Of a stretch of DNA of 64,000 nt, positions 1-10,266 are shown piece after piece (position 1 is the stretch's first letter; each line of letters starts with the position of its first letter). Both the position numbers and the translations under genes were made by a program. Origin of the DNA: Botryosphaeria dothidea (Eukaryota; Ascomycota; Dothideomycetes; Botryosphaeriales; Botryosphaeriaceae); assembly GCA_011503125.2 (NCBI GenBank), contig WWBZ02000001.1, positions 434,001 to 498,000 on the forward strand, given 5' to 3'. A model generated the notes under the pieces. It ran no database searches. It was not told the origin of the DNA and saw nothing but the letters and a program-made list of their open reading frames with translations.

Positions 1-2102
1 CATCAAGCGTGGCGAGGCTTTCATGGTGGTTACGGCCACTGGTGACAGCACTTTTGTTGGTCGTGCTGCCTCTCTGGTCGCGTCCGCCTCCTCCGGAACT
101 GGTCACTTTACCGAAGTCTTGAACGGCATCGGCACAGTCCTTCTGATCCTGGTTATTTTCACCTTGCTCATCGTTTGGGTCTCGTCTTTCTACCGGTCCA
201 ACCCGATTGTCAAGATCCTTGAGTTTACTCTCGCCATTACCATCATCGGAGTGCCTGTGGGTCTTCCGGCCGTCGTCACGACAACCATGGCTGTCGGTGC
301 CGCATACCTCGCGAAGAAGCAAGCTATTGTTCAGAAGCTCTCTGCCATTGAGTCTTTGGCTGGTGTCGAAATTCTTTGCTCCGATAAGACTGGTACTCTG
401 ACGAAGAACAAGCTTTCGTTGGCGGAACCATACACCGTCGCCGGTGTTGAGCCTGACGACCTGATGCTTACAGCATGCTTGGCAGCTTCTCGTAAGAAGA
501 AGGGTATCGACGCCATTGACAAAGCCTTTTTGAAATCCCTCAAATATTACCCTCGCGCCAAGAATGTCTTGTCCAAATACAGAGTCCTGGAATTCCACCC
601 CTTCGACCCGGTCTCCAAGAAGGTCCAGGCAGTGGTTGAATCTCCTCAGGGCGAGCGTATCGTTTGTGTCAAGGGAGCTCCACTTTTCGTCCTGAAGACT
701 GTTGAAGAAGATCACCCGATCCCAGAGGCCGTTGATGAGGCTTACAAGAACAAGGTCGCCGAGTTTGCCACTCGTGGTTTCCGTTCTCTCGGTGTTGCCC
801 GCAAACGTGGAGACAGCTCATGGGAAATTCTCGGCATCATGCCTTGCTCTGATCCTCCCCGTCACGACACGGCTCGCACGATCAACGAAGCCAAGACTCT
901 TGGTTTGTCCATCAAGATGTTGACGGGTGATGCTGTCGGTATTGCTCGTGAAACCTCTCGTCAACTTGGCCTTGGTACCAACGTCTACAATGCTGAGCGT
1001 CTCGGTCTTGGCGGGGGTGGTGAGATGCCTGGTTCCGACATTTACGACTTCGTCGAAGCTGCCGATGGATTTGCAGAGGTGTTCCCTCAGCACAAGTACA
1101 ATGTTGTCGAGATCCTTCAACAGCGTGGTTATCTCGTGGCTATGACTGGTGATGGTGTTAACGACGCTCCGTCCTTGAAGAAGGCTGATACCGGTATCGC
1201 TGTCGAGGGAGCTTCGGATGCCGCTCGCTCTGCTGCCGATATCGTCTTCCTTGCTCCCGGTCTGTCCGCTATCATCGATGCTTTGAAGACTTCTCGCCAG
1301 ATTTTCCACCGCATGTATGCGTATGTTGTGTACCGTATTGCTCTATCTCTTCACTTGGAAATCTTCCTGGGTCTCTGGATCGCCATCCTGAATACGTCGC
1401 TCAACCTTGAGCTCGTTGTTTTCATCGCCATTTTCGCTGACATCGCTACGCTGGCCATCGCTTACGACAACGCGCCCTTCTCCAAGACGCCTGTCAAGTG
1501 GAACTTACCCAAGCTCTGGGGCATGTCGGTCCTCCTCGGCGTCGTCTTGTCCGTCGGTACCTGGATCGCCCTCACCACTATGTTCCCCTACCAAGACAGC
1601 AGCAATGCGCGACCCGGCCAGGGCATCCACGGCGGTATCGTCCAAAACTTCGGTGTCCGCGACGAAGTCCTGTTCCTGCAGATCTCGCTCACGGAGAACT
1701 GGCTCATCTTCATCACGCGCGCCAACGGTCCCTTCTGGAGCTCGATCCCGTCCTGGCAGCTGACCGGTGCTATTCTGGTCGTCGACATCATCGCCACCTT
1801 CTTCTGCCTATTCGGTTGGTTCGTCGGCGGCCAGACGTCCATCGTGGCGGTCGTGCGTATTTGGATCTTCTCATTTGGCGTTTTCTGCGTCATGGGTGGG
1901 GTCTACTACCTCCTGCAGGACAGCGTCGGGTTTGACAACCTGATGCACGGAAAGTCGCCCAAGAAGGACCAGAAGCAGAGATCTCTTGAAGATTTCGGTA
2001 AGTTCCCTCTTTCATCCAGCGACTTTCGGCATTTTAAGCTAACAGCCGACTCCAGTCGTATCCCTCCAGCGTGTCTCCACGCAGCACGAGAAGAGCGCCT
2101 AG
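1..2102 (+). CDS. pma1: Plasma-membrane H+-ATPase (P-type, Pma1), 5'-truncated by window edge
   Basis: Join 2..1997, 2056..2102; 680 residues are present, so roughly the first 250 of a usual ~930 lie outside the window. The protein pumps protons out of the cell and powers secondary transport. Seen: the aspartyl-phosphorylation motif [10 protein letters not shown] about 125 residues in, the MLTGD and [15 protein letters not shown] hinge motifs, and a C-terminal set of membrane helices. A 58-nt intron (1998..2055, GTAAGT...CCAG) lies just before the end. Splicing it gives a C-terminus reading [15 protein letters not shown], the regulatory tail style typical of fungal Pma1. Without splicing the frame runs on to 2227 with unrelated sequence. 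The reading frame is intact. The antisense strand carries long open frames that are codon-bias shadows. Confidence 0.97.
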
Positions 2103-3366
2103 AAAAGCGTGCGCAGAATCTCGATGCGTCCTGTCCTTTTCTGCCTTTTTTTTTTCCGCGCGGTTGGTTACAACGCCTTTTTAATACAATACCATTCAGT
2201 TGCATTTACGTTTTTAAGCAGTCATAACGCGGCAGAGTTAGTGGAGAGGGAAGGGGATGTGAAGTGTGGATACAAAAGAGAGATGGAGAGGGAGGTTGTT
2301 GTATAACACAAGGAATGCCCACGATCCTTTCGCCTTGCGTCTTATCATTCTTGAACTTTGTGTTTTAGTGTAATAGTGAGAGGTGGCAGCACTGCTGGTG
2401 GTGGTGGTGTGGTGGGAGATAGAGACAACTGAAAATTCGGCTCGCATCCCTTCTCGCGCTGTCTGTGATGTGACTCGTCGGGTGGTGTGGGAGTGAAGGT
2501 GAAGAGGAGGCGAAGCACTGGTAAGGTAGGAGAAGCGGCCAGAAATATTTCGCCGCTGGATGGTTTACCTCACCTTGTCAAAGGACGGTCTAAAACAGCG
2601 GTGTTTTGTGGCTCTTTGGAGGGAGGAGGATGTGGAGGCGTAAGCGAGTGCTGTGACGACAGGGGTTTCACAACTTGGGCTGGCCGCGCCGGTGGTTGGC
2701 CGCAAACGGCTGTGTGCTCTGAGTAGGGTAAACCTAATAGGATTTAGTAGAGAAGATGGTGTGAGACGTGGGCGTGCTGTACAAAGAAAGCCTGGGAGTA
2801 GATGTTGATTGGCGGTGCGGAGAGCAGGTTTGGGAGGCGTGGATGAGCCTTTTCGTGGTCTACAATTTCCAGACGGAGTGATTAGGATGTAGAGGGTTTA
2901 TAAAGGCATGTAGTGAGAATTATCGATTGTATTCATCTCAGAAAGAATGCTTTAACTCCCCAAAGCGAGCGTGTTGCAAAAGTCCCACATGCCTTTTCGG
3001 GGACAGCCTCAGTGACGAGCCACACCGTGAATAACAGTCGCAGAACCAGCAAACATTGTGTGCATAGTCATTTCCATAAGCTGATATATTTCATAAGAGC
3101 TAAGTTTTAGATGCAGACTTAGGAAGATCACGGCTTTTGGGGTCCATTTTTGTAGCAAATGATAGGTTCAGAAAGGTATCGCGGCACACCAGCTCCTGCG
3201 GGGTAAATAGATACTATCTCCTAAACTGCATGTAATCTACAGAGCAGTAGAACCTAAGTAGTTAATGTCAACAAAGATATTACCATTACTATCAATTGAT
3301 CTCTTTCTACGTTTTCTGTGTCAGAAAAAGGATCCAGGATATCCGTTCCCTGAAGTGTGTATTATT
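2103..3366. other. Intergenic, no gene recognised
   Basis: This is the 3' flank of pma1 and the 5' flank of the hydrolase. Short open frames occur on both strands, but none has a recognisable motif or a plausible splice structure. Nothing else was seen. Confidence 0.6.
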
Positions 3367-4559
3367 ATGGATCCAAAGTTTGACTTTTTCAACGTGACAG
3401 ACGTCACTTACAAGACACTGGACGACCATCCTTTCAAAGTAGCTGTTTTAGTGCCCAAGGACATCGACGCATTCAAACGCGCTCCCGTTCTTGTCAAGTT
3501 CCATGGCGGGGGTATGGTGTTCGGGAGAGGCTGTATGCTCCATGGTGGCCTCCGTGGTGAGTTTGAAGAATATACCCGTTCTCTCATCCTGCATGTCTGT
3601 CTCAACCACAAAAGCTGGCGCGAGACGCATGTACCAAAAGTCCCATCATCAAACCACTCACCAACATCCCCTCGCAGGCTCCTCCACCTGGCCACCACCG
3701 CCCACGCCATCATCATCAGCCCGGACTACCGTCACATCCCCGAATCCACCATCTCCGACATCCTCGCCGACGTGCAAGACTTCTTCACCTGGCTGCACGC
3801 CTCCTTCCCAACCGCCCTCGCCGCCATCCACCCGCACCTCACCCCCGCCCTCGATAAGATCGCCATGGCAGGCGAATCCGCAGGCGGCTACATCGTCAGT
3901 TACCCCCCCCCCTCTCAAGCCAGCCCCCCTCTCAAAACCACTAACTCCCTCCAAGACCCTCCTCGCCGCCCTGCTCCTCCCCGACCCCCTCACCCGCCTC
4001 GCCCTCGCCATCCCCCAGTACGGCGCCATCGACCTGACCGACGCCGTCTGGACCGCGCCGCCGGACGGCGCCCCCCAACCGCCGCGCACGCTGATGGGGA
4101 CGGAGCCCCCAGACCCTTCGTTCGTGGACGAGCGTCTGCGTGCGGCCAGATCGTCACGGAGCGCGGGGTCGAGGCGGGGTGGGGCCTGAGCGCGTGCGTG
4201 ACGGGGCACGCGATGTTCGGGCGGTTCGCGGGGGGTGACGAGCGGATCAAGGAGGAGGCGCTGGGGGAGATGGTCGGGAGGGCGGCGGGGAGGGTGGGGC
4301 GGGCGGACGGGGCGGTGGTGCCGGTGTGGGTTGTTCAGGGGCGGGAGGGAGAGTGCGTGTGCTGATTTGCAGAGCGATAGGTCCCGGCGCGGTTTTCGAC
4401 GGGTTTCGTGGAGGCGGTGAGGCGGTGAGGCGGTGCTATCCGGCGACGCCGGTGCTCTATTCGTTGGAGCCGGGGGAGCATGTTTTTGATATGGAGGCGG
4501 GTGTTGATGAAGGATGGGTTCAGGAGGGGTTGAGGTTCGCGGCGAGGTTTTGGCGGTAG
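3367..4559 (+). CDS. Alpha/beta hydrolase (HSL/arylacetamide-deacetylase type), frame uncertain in 3' half
   Basis: Probable esterase/lipase. Seen: the oxyanion-hole motif in KFHGGGMVFG, then IIISPDYRHIPE, the nucleophile elbow AGESAGGY, and late in the gene LYSLEPGEHVFDME, which supplies the expected catalytic His. Start chosen at ATG 3367 ahead of the first conserved stretch. Two introns are likely: about 3561..3677, whose best in-frame donor is a weak GTTTGA, and 3895..3955 (GTCAGT, branch CTAAC, acceptor AAG), which contains a C10 run. Downstream, coding signal switches frame near 4135-4150, before the IVTERG segment, and again near 4345-4400. No canonical intron explains either switch. 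The gene is therefore a pseudogene, wrongly sequenced in GC-rich DNA, or unusually spliced. The family call is firmer than the gene model. Confidence 0.55.
3903..3912 (+). repeat. C10 homopolymer inside hydrolase intron
   Basis: A run of ten C lies just after the donor GTCAGT of the second hydrolase intron, so its length should not affect the coding frame. Confidence 0.9.
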
Positions 4560-5056
4560 AGGGCCATTGAAACGCGGGTGCGAGGATCTGACAATTTGGC
4601 CCAGCCTAAGGGCGCGTATCTGCAGATGTCACCCGTAGTTATATTGGAATCAAGCTGAATTGAGATTACCATAGGGTAAAGGGAAATCTGCGTGTAAAAA
4701 AATGCCTGCCCAATTGAAATTACGAGATATCATCTGCAGAATAAAAAGCCTCCGATTGGCCGCATTTCATCTCCCAACGTTAAGGAACTCCGAGGAGAGG
4801 ACTAGTTCGTTTCTGACTTGGAGTTAGGTTCGGGGGATCGCCGAGTTCGGGAATTGGGGCCTTGGGGTAAATTAATTGGAGACAGGTGTCGCCGGGTAGG
4901 AAATCGGTTGTTCTGAGTGCACGCGCTTGAGAACGAATGAAAATGAAATCAAAGACATTGGAATCAACTCATCTAGTCACATATCTTGCAGGTCGCGTCT
5001 TTTGCATGTGTCTAATTTGCAGTGACCTCATGACAACCATGACAATGCGAACAAAC
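4560..5056. other. Convergent intergenic region
   Basis: This lies between two converging genes and is presumably 3'UTR. No motif or further gene was seen. Confidence 0.6.
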
Positions 5057-5897
5057 TCAAGTGAAAAGCATCCCTCCATTCGTGCACACCACATCCCCCG
5101 TAACCCACCTCGCCTTCTCACTCGCCAGCCAAATGATAACATCCGCCACATCCTCCGGCGTCCCGCATCTCGGTGCAGCCGGAACGCGCTTATTTTGCTC
5201 TTCCATCTTCTTCAGGTGCACCGGCCCAGCGGCGCGGTACATATCCGTATCCACGGGACCCGGATTAACTGCATTGACAGTCACCCCATACTTGTGCCCC
5301 AGCTCCGTAGCCCAGACGCGCGTCAGCGCTTCAACGCCTGCTTTGGTGGCAGCGTAGACGGACTGGGTAGCGTAGCCGCCGCGGGCGGAGATGGAGGAAA
5401 GGTTGATGATGCGGGCGTGGCCATTGCGATTGAGGTGCGGCAGGACGGCCTGTGTGGTGAAGATGACCGACCGCAGGTTGATGGTGGTCAGGGTGTCGTA
5501 GTGGGCGAGCGTGACGGCCTCGAGGGGCTGGTTGTCGCCGGCACCGGCATTATTGATGAGGATGTCTATGTGGGGGGTGGCGAGGCCGGTCAGCGTCGAC
5601 TGGACGATCTTCTCCGGTGCGCTGAGGTCAGCCATGTCGGCTTGGATGGCAACGGCTTCAGCATTGTGGTTTGATTTAAGTTCGGCTACCAGGGCTGCAG
5701 CGAGAGAGCGAGAGCTATCGGAGACATATGTGAATGCTACCTGTGGATGACTGATGAGCAAATGCCGATGAGTGGTGGCCAGTGTGAAGAGGGAGTCAAT
5801 GAACCTTTGCGCCCTCTGCCGCCAACGCTTTGACAATGCCTTTGCCGATACCACGAGCACCTCCTGTAACGATTGCAACCTTCCCGTTGAGCGACAT
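5057..5897 (-). CDS. Short-chain dehydrogenase/reductase (FabG-like, 258 aa)
   Basis: Complement join 5057..5740, 5805..5897. Cytosolic-type classical SDR that should reduce a carbonyl or oxidise an alcohol with NAD(P)(H). Seen in order: the Rossmann motif TGGARGIG about 11 residues in, NNAG, the catalytic Ser in INLSSIS, the YAATK catalytic Tyr-Lys pair, and the PG motif in NAVNPGPVDTDMY. The first exon (31 codons) is recovered only by splicing a 64-nt intron (GTTCAT...CACAG), because the second exon alone lacks the nucleotide-binding motif. Length is normal for the family. It is transcribed in the same direction as the neighbouring Zn2Cys6 regulator gene and sits at the edge of the polyol-dehydrogenase/sugar-transporter group. 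It could be a sugar or polyol oxidoreductase, but its substrate cannot be read from sequence and it is not clearly an L-xylulose reductase. Confidence 0.88.
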
Positions 5898-6281
5898 TGT
5901 GATCAGATAGGGAAGTCAGGACGAGGACTGAACGCAGCACAACGAAGAAGCAGGAGATAGGTCAGTGTTATTCAATGTTGCCCCAGCTTGATAGAGTGCC
6001 CTCACGATCTGACCACAATCAGTAAACACCGGAGGCGGACAATGGCCGAGAGGGATGACGCTATGCAAATCATTCGGTTCGGCTCTAGAGTTGACGTCAG
6101 AAGCCTGGAGCATTGAAGTGGGGACCTGGGCTCGGAGGTTCACCGAGAAGAGGTTGAGAAGTAGCTGCATCACTCCAGACTAGCAGACAACAGTGGGTCT
6201 TCGCAGTTCAACTCGGTGCGCCCGCGGTATTGGCAGTGTCTTGTCAAGCGTGGCGATTCTGACTTTCGGCCAAATTGCTGC
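5898..6281. other. Promoter of SDR gene / 3' flank of regulator
   Basis: 384 nt between two genes on the minus strand. It should hold the SDR promoter and the 3'UTR of the Zn2Cys6 gene. No coding signal was recognised. Confidence 0.55.
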
Positions 6282-8345
6282 TTACATATCTCTGACGCTA
6301 AAGTCCGAAAAGAAGTCCGGGGCAAAATCCTCGAAACCAGGCACCCCAACAAGCTCCAGCGACTGACTCTGAGCACCGATTGTTTCCAGTATTTGCTCAA
6401 CAGTGTTTTGGAAAGGGGCTTCGTTGTTCGGCGAATTTGAGAGAAACCCTTCTGAGATAATTATTGTTATCGACAGTACACTTGAGCGTCGTCTATCAGA
6501 CTTACCAACGTATCCGCCGAGTACCTCGCGTGCTTTCAATGCCATATCATAAGCGCTGCCCAGGTCTGTCAGTGTCGCCAGAATTCGACTAAATTCCGTC
6601 CGCCACTGGTCGGCCAGAGGGTGGTTTAGATCGTAAATCAGACAGGTGGCCAACACCACGCCTGCTGTGGTAAGCCAATATGACGCATACCACGCAAGAC
6701 CTCGATTGTGCTGCGTTATAGGCAAGGAGGCCCAGAAATCACAGATTGAGACCGCGCACTCGTACGCAGTAGACACACATATTGAGACCGGGCTCAGCGC
6801 ATACTGCCCATCGGCAGAATTCACTTCAAGCGGGGAGCGAGCTCTGATGGCAGCAAACAGAAATGGTCGGCTGATGATAATCCTCAAGTGGGCAGCCCGC
6901 CAAAGTAATATCATCTTTGGGCTTGAAGACCATTCGCTCCCAATGGTGAAGAAATGAGGGAGAGACGTGAGCCAATTGCGGACTTCGGAGTCAATTTGTA
7001 ACACCTCCGAAGGCCTCAGGCCGCTTGTGGAATGGAGTTTGGTGTGGGCCGCATTAGCAATTCTGGCGAGTCCAACTTGGGCTCGTAGACACGAGGTCAC
7101 AGTAGGCTCATTCGGTAGCTGGGGCAGCGTATCGATGTCTACTGCCAGATCGCAGTCGTGTATATTCGCAGGCAGATCCACTGTTACCCCGGAGAGAGAA
7201 ACAGGCGGACGTCCTAAGGTCAAGCGAGCTCCTGATTCGAAGATGAAGAGCGTCCACCATGTCCGACGCCGAAGTTCCATGACGAAAGGAGTTGTCCTGG
7301 ACAGATTAAATTCTCGATGTAAGCCAATTGCAAGGGCCATATTGACGGCAATGCCTAGAATGTTGAAGCCGGCATTGGGTTTGTTCCGTTTTTGCAGGTA
7401 GTTGCCCATCAGAGTCAGCGATTGGACCAGAGGAAGTGAGCCCTTCTCCAGGGTTTCGGCGGTCAGGTGAGAGCGGGACACCTGGTAAAGCTGTATGTCC
7501 CGCCTGTCTGAGCCGCCGGAACCAACAAAGGAGCCGATGGCAAGTACAATGTGATACAGAAGCGGCCAGGAGCCATCTCGGGGCTTTGCCACGGCGCCTG
7601 TCGGTGAATGAGCAAAGAGAAGTGGGGCTCGGTGGATGTCCAGGCTTACCAGAAATTTGGGCTCGAAAAGTTGGCTCATGCAGGATTGGATAGGCTGGAT
7701 GATAGACGGTGAAGTAGTCGTCCAACAAGCGGTTTAGTTCAGGCGGACGGGTGAGGGCGGCCACTGTATCTGCCTCGCCATCACCGGATGGACTGGCGGG
7801 GCTTGGGCGAGGAGTACATGCGCTCAGCTCATTCAAAAACTTCAGAGCAGCGCTGCCGGACTCTGTACCCATGTATCCTGCACGATGAGGCTCAACGGTA
7901 AGTGAGACCATGCCATCGACAAGATCGGAAAAGCCATGCGACTCGTCAAAGTCCAAGTCGTCAGTGTTCAGTGACTCGGCATGACCAGAGTCCGGACTAG
8001 GCATGGGTGGCAGCGAAGTGGATTGGGATGGCTGTGAGCTCATGGCTTGGAGGGCGTCGTGGAGAGGAATGTCGGGGATGTAGGTGCGCCAAGCCATCCC
8101 CACGCTGCGCAACAAGCTCTCGCAGTGGCTCAAACGCCTGCGGAAGTCAGTGGCGGGGAAAGCTGAGGGGATTGTGCGACGTGCCTCTCGAGAATGCGGA
8201 TGGTGTGGGCGGGCGAGCTGTAGGTGCAGGACTTGCCATCTCTGGCGCAGTTCCTGCAGGGATCGAGCGTGTTGCAGCGGACCTTGCGTCGCTTACACTC
8301 GTCGCAGGCCTGGTTCCGGCGCGTCGAAGATCCAGCATTGCTCAT
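6282..8345 (-). CDS. Zn2Cys6 transcription factor with fungal-specific TF domain (631 aa)
   Basis: Complement join 6282..6451, 6506..7597, 7650..8118, 8181..8345. Nuclear regulator. The N-terminus has the binuclear zinc cluster (ACDECKRRKVRCNTLDPCRNCARDG, with the C-x2-C-x6-C...C-x2-C spacing), followed by a short linker and the coiled-coil-like ESLLRSVG segment. The fungal-specific TF domain begins near LNRLLDDYFTVYHPAYPILHEP and contains RRRTWWTLFIFESGARLTLGRPP. All four exons join in phase. Introns are 54, 52 and 62 nt; the first uses a modest donor (GTCGCA), so that junction is the least certain. Its start codon lies 184 nt from the divergent polyol-dehydrogenase gene, the classic arrangement for a pathway-specific regulator controlling its neighbour and itself. 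That functional link is inferred. Confidence 0.9.
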
Positions 8346-8529
8346 CTTGGGCTCTGGGGGGTGGAGGATGAGCGAGGGCGGCAAATGGCTCGGGGAGAGG
8401 CCGAGGGCGAGGGAAAAGAAGCAAAGAGGGCAGATGCATGGCCGAGTGCTCGGCAGTGGCCCGGACGGGCTAGCAGGGAGCTTAAAAGAGGCAGGAATGG
8501 TCGACACCACCAGCACTCACGCCGCCGCC
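8346..8529. promoter_or_regulatory. Shared divergent promoter (Zn2Cys6 regulator / polyol dehydrogenase)
   Basis: Only 184 nt separate the two start codons. It contains a GGCTAG hexamer at 8468-8473, matching the GGCTAR form reported for XlnR/AraR-class sugar regulators. It also has CTGGGG (8354-8359) and GTGGAG (8361-8366), which fit the degenerate CreA consensus SYGGRG. These short motifs occur by chance often, so regulation by them is a hypothesis. Confidence 0.5.
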
Positions 8530-9728
8530 ATGTCTCCTTCCCCAGACGACATCCTGCAGCGCAAGCCCACAAACATCGCCATCCACACAAACCCCCAGCA
8601 CGACCTGCACCTCGTTGAGGGTGATGTTCCTGAGCCCGGCCCGTCCGACTGCCTGGTCCACGTACGCGCCACCGGCATCTGTGGGTCCGATGTGCATTTC
8701 TGGAAGCATGGCCGCATAGGCCCAATGGTTGTGTGCGGCGAAAATGGCCTTGGTCACGAAAGCGCTGGCGTCGTTGTGCGTGTCGGTCAAAACGTCACCC
8801 GCTTCAAGCCCGGTGCGTGTGCTCGTCGCCTCTCCCCCTCCCGTCACTGGACTGACGACTGACTACAGGCGACCGCGTCGCTCTCGAGTGCGGTGTGCCA
8901 TGCTCCAAGCCCACCTGTCACTTCTGTCGCACTGGCCGCTACAACGCCTGTCCCGATGTTGTCTTCTTCTCCACCCCTCCTCATCATGGAACACTTCGCC
9001 GCTACCATGTGCATCCAGAGGCCTGGCTGCATCGCCTTCCCGATGGCCTGACCTTCGAAGAGGGTTCGCTGCTCGAACCGCTCTCTGTTGCCCTTGCCGG
9101 CATCGACCGTTCCGGCCTCCGCCTCGGCGACCCTCTGGTCATTTGTGGCGCTGGCCCAATTGGCCTCGTCACTTTGCTTGCTGCCCATGCAGCAGGTGCT
9201 CAGCCCATCGTCATCACTGACTTGGATGAAAGTCGTCTGAAGATGGCTCAAGACCTTGTGCCACGCGTGCGCACTGTCCAAGTAACTCGCGACGATAGTT
9301 CCGAGGCCCTTGGTTCCAAGATTGTGTCTGCACTGGGCCAGGAAGCGCAGCTAGTGCTTGAATGCACAGGAGTCGAGCACAGCATCCACGCCGGCATATA
9401 CGTAAGTCATCCTATCCATCACCTCCCTCGTCAAAACTAATCTTTATTTCAGGCCGCGCGCTTTGGAGGCGCAGTATTTGTCATCGGCGTTGGCAAAGAC
9501 TTCCAAAATGTTCCCTTCATGCACCTCTCCGCGAAAGAGATCGATCTACGCTTCCAATACCGCTACCACGATACTTACCCGAAAGCTATCAGCTTGGTAG
9601 AGGCTGGTCTTATCGACATGAAGAAGTTAGTCACGCACAGATATTCATTGGAGGAGGGCGTGGAGGCGTTCAAAACAGCTTCTACTCCGTCAGCACGGGC
9701 TGTCAAAGTACAGATCCTGGATGATTAG
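8530..9728 (+). CDS. lad1: L-arabinitol 4-dehydrogenase-like medium-chain polyol dehydrogenase (363 aa)
   Basis: Join 8530..8812, 8869..9401, 9453..9728. Zinc-dependent medium-chain dehydrogenase that probably oxidises L-arabinitol (or xylitol/sorbitol) to the ketose with NAD+, in the fungal L-arabinose pathway. Seen: GICGSDVHFWKHGRIGP with the catalytic zinc Cys (~51), GHESAG giving His76/Glu77, a structural-zinc Cys cluster (CGVPC...C..C...C), GAGPIGL Rossmann motif, an acidic ITDLDE strand end favouring NAD+, and GVGKDFQNVPFMHLSAKEIDLRFQY, close to fungal LadA. Introns are 56 and 51 nt, all in phase. ATG 8530 is preferred for its GCCGCC context; an in-frame ATG at 8497 would add 11 residues. 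LAD and xylitol or sorbitol dehydrogenases are hard to separate by eye. Confidence 0.9.
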
Positions 9729-10266
9729 TAGTATTTAGCGTGCAGGGCCACGAGAGCGCCCGTCTTCAAAGACAAATGAGAGATGAATTTCAAGAGAACC
9801 CAAATTCTTTGCCAACAGAGTGCAGAACAATGACAGGTTTTTGTAACCGTGTTTTGAAATTGCCAAGTTTTACATCTGTATTGTATCACAGAGCACTTAC
9901 CACCTTCAATAACGTAACGCATGCAGATTCCAAAGCGCTGCACCCTTAAAGAATTTTAACGAGCAACTGCAGAACTTCTCATTCACATATATACACGGTC
10001 TTGATGTGCATCTGTGCCATTCTTCTACGGCAATGCTCCCCTCGCAGAATCTCATTTCACAGAACAATATCTTATGTTTTCGAGCTAGGATAGATACACT
10101 TCATTGCACATGTTCAATACGAGGTCTCATAGCTCGAACTCTGTCGGTCAACAACATTCATTGCGTATACTGACTGACATAAAATGACTACAATCGCCCT
10201 TCCTCTCCCTCAGGAGCCAGAATTCCATACCCCCCCACCATCTCAACCGACCTTCCATCGCCAACC
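9729..10266. other. Convergent intergenic region
   Basis: 538 nt between the converging polyol-dehydrogenase and sugar-transporter genes. It is AT-rich, presumably 3'UTRs and terminators. No gene was seen. Confidence 0.6.

Noticed and set aside
3895..3955. C10 run taken at first as a frameshift in the first hydrolase
   Set aside because: A GTCAGT donor, CTAAC branch and AAG acceptor form a 61-nt intron that joins GGYI to TLLAALLLPDP in phase, so the run is intronic.
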